A DNA stretch of 64,000 bases from Blastococcus sp. URHD0036 (GTDB lineage Bacteria > Actinomycetota > Actinomycetes > Mycobacteriales > Geodermatophilaceae): positions 62,001 to 126,000 of the forward strand of contig NZ_JNIK01000021.1 of NCBI RefSeq assembly GCF_000701365.1, in the 5' to 3' direction. The position numbers and the translations under genes are program-made. Below the pieces are notes generated by a model. That model saw only the letters and a list, made by a program, of their open reading frames with translations, was not told where the DNA came from and did not search any database. Below, one piece after another: positions 62,382-64,000 of this stretch. Position 1 is the first letter of the stretch. Each line of letters opens with the position of its first letter.

Positions 62382-62431
62382 GAAGCTATCCCCACGTCTC
62401 CGGGTCGGCGACGTGGGGAGAGGTTCCTATA
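62379..62431. terminator. Terminator after pepA
   Basis: CCCCACGTC (62390-62398) and GACGTGGGG (62410-62418) form a perfect 9-bp stem; an outer TAGGAA/TTCCTA pair, including the pepA stop codon, closes it. It also lies just beyond the stop of the convergent gene at 62437. Confidence 0.75.
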
Positions 62432-62436
62432 CCGCG

Positions 62437-62784
62437 TCACTCGAGGCGGTTGGCCTTCTGCCGCGCCGACCAGTCGCGCATCCGCTGGGGGTAGCCGGTG
62501 ACCTGGGCGTCGTACACCGGGATGGCCAGGTCACGGGAGAGCTTGCGGGCCACATCCGGACCGGAGATGCGGCGGCGGGTCCACTCACCGTCCGCGGCGA
62601 CGAGCAGGATCGTCGTCTCGGTGACGGCGGTGCGCGGCTCGACGTAGCCCTCGACGCCGCGGCGGCTGGCCACGAACTGCTCGAGGTGGCCGAGGTCCTC
62701 CCGGACCGAGGCGCGGTCCAGCGTGCCCCGGCGGTCCCCGCCCCCGCCCCGGCGCCTCCCCCGCAGTCGGCCGAACAGCCCCAT
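62437..62784 (-). CDS. Conserved hypothetical protein
   Basis: A 115-residue protein starting MGLFGRLRGRRRGGGG, a basic Gly-rich end that may be disordered. The rest appears folded: VREDLGHLEQFVASRRGVEGYVEP, TETTILLVAADGEWTRRRI and LAIPVYDAQVTGYPQRMRDW. Similar proteins sit between pepA and lpdA in related genomes. ATG 62784 follows GGAGG. No function can be given. Confidence 0.77.
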   Translation of the reverse strand: MGLFGRLRGRRRGGGGDRRGTLDRASVREDLGHLEQFVASRRGVEGYVEPRTAVTETTILLVAADGEWTRRRISGPDVARKLSRDLAIPVYDAQVTGYPQRMRDWSARQKANRLE

Positions 62785-62951
62785 CGCGCCGCCTCCGTCC
62801 CTCGGTGCCCCGCCCTGCTGAGCAGGTGTGTCGAAGCACGCCCGAGGACACCAACGGGGTGTCCGGCCGCACCGTTCCCGGGGTGGCAGGATGGACCTGA
62901 CCATCCCCCGTCCGAGCGACACGGGGGCCGCAGGAACTCGAGGAGCCACTC

Positions 62952-64000
62952 GTGAGCGCACCCACCACCCCCGCCGACCTGGTCATCCTCGGCGGTGGCT
63001 CGGGTGGATACGCGGCCGCGTTCCGCGCGTCCGAGCTCGGGCTGGATGTCGTCCTCATCGAGAAGGACAAGGTCGGCGGCACCTGCCTGCACCGCGGCTG
63101 CATCCCGACCAAGGCGCTCCTGCACGCCGGCGAGGTCGCCGACCTGGCCCGCGACGGCGAGCAGTTCGGCGTGAAGACCTCCCTGGCCGGCATCGACATG
63201 GACGGCGTCAACGCCTATAAGGACGGCGTCATCTCCAAGCTCTACAAGGGGCTGCAGGGCCTGGTGAAGGCCCGCAAGATCACCTACGTCGAGGGCGAGG
63301 GGCGGCTCACCTCCCCCACCACGGTCGAGGTGGGCGGCCAGACCTACGAGGGCAAGCACGTCCTGCTGGCCACCGGGTCCTACGCCCGGTCGCTCCCGGG
63401 GCTGGAGATCGACGGCACGAAGGTCATCACCAGCGACCACGCGCTGAACCTCGACCGGGTACCCGCCTCGGCGATCATCCTCGGCGGCGGTGTCATCGGC
63501 TGCGAGTTCGCCAGCGCCTGGAAGTCCTTCGGCGTCGACGTCACCATCGTCGAGGCGCTCCCCCACCTGGTGCCGCTGGAGGACGAGTCCTCCTCCAAGC
63601 TGCTGGAGCGCGCCTTCCGCCGCCGCAAGATCGCCTTCGAGCTGGGCAGCCGCTTCTCCGGCGTCCAGAGCACGGAGAACGGCGTCAAGGTCTCGCTGGA
63701 GAACGGCAAGGAGATCGAGGCCGAGCTGCTGCTCGTCGCCGTCGGCCGCGGGCCGGTCAGCCAGGGCCTCGGCTACGAGGAGGCCGGCGTCGCCATGGAG
63801 CGCGGCTACGTACTCGTCGACGAGTACTGCCGGACCAACGTGCCGACCATCTCCGCCGTCGGTGACCTGATCCCGACCCTGCAGCTGGCCCACGTCGGCT
63901 TCGGCGAGGGCATCCTCGTCGCCGAGCGGGTCGCCGGGCTGAACCCCGCCCCGATCGACTACGCGGGCGTCCCCCGGATCACCTACTCCGACCCCGAGGT
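62952..64000 (+). CDS. lpdA: Dihydrolipoyl dehydrogenase (3' partial)
   Basis: The first 349 codons of an FAD disulfide oxidoreductase, the E3 of 2-oxoacid dehydrogenase complexes and of glycine cleavage. VILGGGSGGYAAAFRA binds FAD; the redox pair is in GGTCLHRGCIPTKAL; IILGGGVIGCEFAS binds NAD and the later AVGDLIPTLQLAHV is the second FAD contact. The gene runs off the right edge before the dimer domain. GTG 62952 follows AGGAG. Confidence 0.93.
   Translation, partial: MSAPTTPADLVILGGGSGGYAAAFRASELGLDVVLIEKDKVGGTCLHRGCIPTKALLHAGEVADLARDGEQFGVKTSLAGIDMDGVNAYKDGVISKLYKGLQGLVKARKITYVEGEGRLTSPTTVEVGGQTYEGKHVLLATGSYARSLPGLEIDGTKVITSDHALNLDRVPASAIILGGGVIGCEFASAWKSFGVDVTIVEALPHLVPLEDESSSKLLERAFRRRKIAFELGSRFSGVQSTENGVKVSLENGKEIEAELLLVAVGRGPVSQGLGYEEAGVAMERGYVLVDEYCRTNVPTISAVGDLIPTLQLAHVGFGEGILVAERVAGLNPAPIDYAGVPRITYSDPE

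Overview
The window is about 64 kb of very GC-rich DNA with dense genes, short spacers, many GTG starts, and gene families typical of Actinobacteria: PASTA Ser/Thr kinase, PimB, CtaF, DUF3043, class II DAHP synthase and RNase AS. Carotenoid genes with a split CrtYc/CrtYd lycopene cyclase, a PknL-type kinase and PimB fit a pigmented soil or rock actinobacterium, perhaps Geodermatophilaceae. The family guess is inference. No rRNA, tRNA, CRISPR array, insertion sequence or prophage was seen.

The striking large-scale feature is that, from metF to pepA, the backbone has the same order and strand as Mycobacterium tuberculosis Rv2172c-Rv2213, as I recall that map: metF, GGPP synthase, Rv2175c, pknL, aroG, RNase AS, plsC, Rv2183c, Rv2184c, Rv2185c, fadD15, pimB, Rv2190c, Rv2191, trpD, ctaE-qcrCAB, ctaF-ctaC, asnB, erpA, DUF3043, gcvT and pepA. 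Extra genes sit as islands between these anchors.

Layout. 1-3.5 kb: the end of a flavin reductase, adenosine kinase, a CDP-alcohol phosphatidyltransferase, a SnoaL-like protein and an unknown gene. 3.5-9.1 kb: metF and a complete carotenoid cluster (crtE-crtI-crtB facing crtYc-crtYd and an Rv2175c-type DNA-binding protein). 9.1-20.7 kb: an alpha-hydroxyacid oxidase, a ZTP riboswitch with glyA, pknL, endonuclease IV, an iron-controlled bfd-bfr pair, ltaE, aroG and a phosphofructokinase whose key residues predict pyrophosphate use. 20.7-29.2 kb: RNase AS, glycerol kinase, a secreted hydrolase, and a TetR-governed Baeyer-Villiger monooxygenase/hydrolase/SDR unit resembling the mymA locus. 29.3-38 kb: esterase, glucokinase, an ArsA-like protein, long-chain acyl-CoA ligase, PimB and an M48 protease. 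38-44 kb: cell-wall hydrolases under a c-di-AMP riboswitch and a DEDDh exonuclease/GIY-YIG fusion. 44-55 kb: trpD, most of the cytochrome bcc-aa3 supercomplex and asnB. 55-64 kb: ErpA, DUF3043, an aldo/keto reductase, a four-gene membrane cluster, gcvT, leucyl aminopeptidase and the start of lpdA.

Regulation readable from sequence includes two riboswitches (ZTP and c-di-AMP), DtxR/IdeR-type iron boxes, a perfect TetR-type palindrome, strong hairpin terminators, and about twenty apparently leaderless promoters in which a -10 hexamer lies 6-8 nt before the start codon. I found no clearly new multi-gene system. The best leads are a symmetric divergent leaderless promoter at 9124-9142, a riboswitch that contains the stop codon of the preceding gene, an ArsA-like protein lacking both P-loop lysines, and a 142-bp tail-to-tail overlap of crtB and crtYd.
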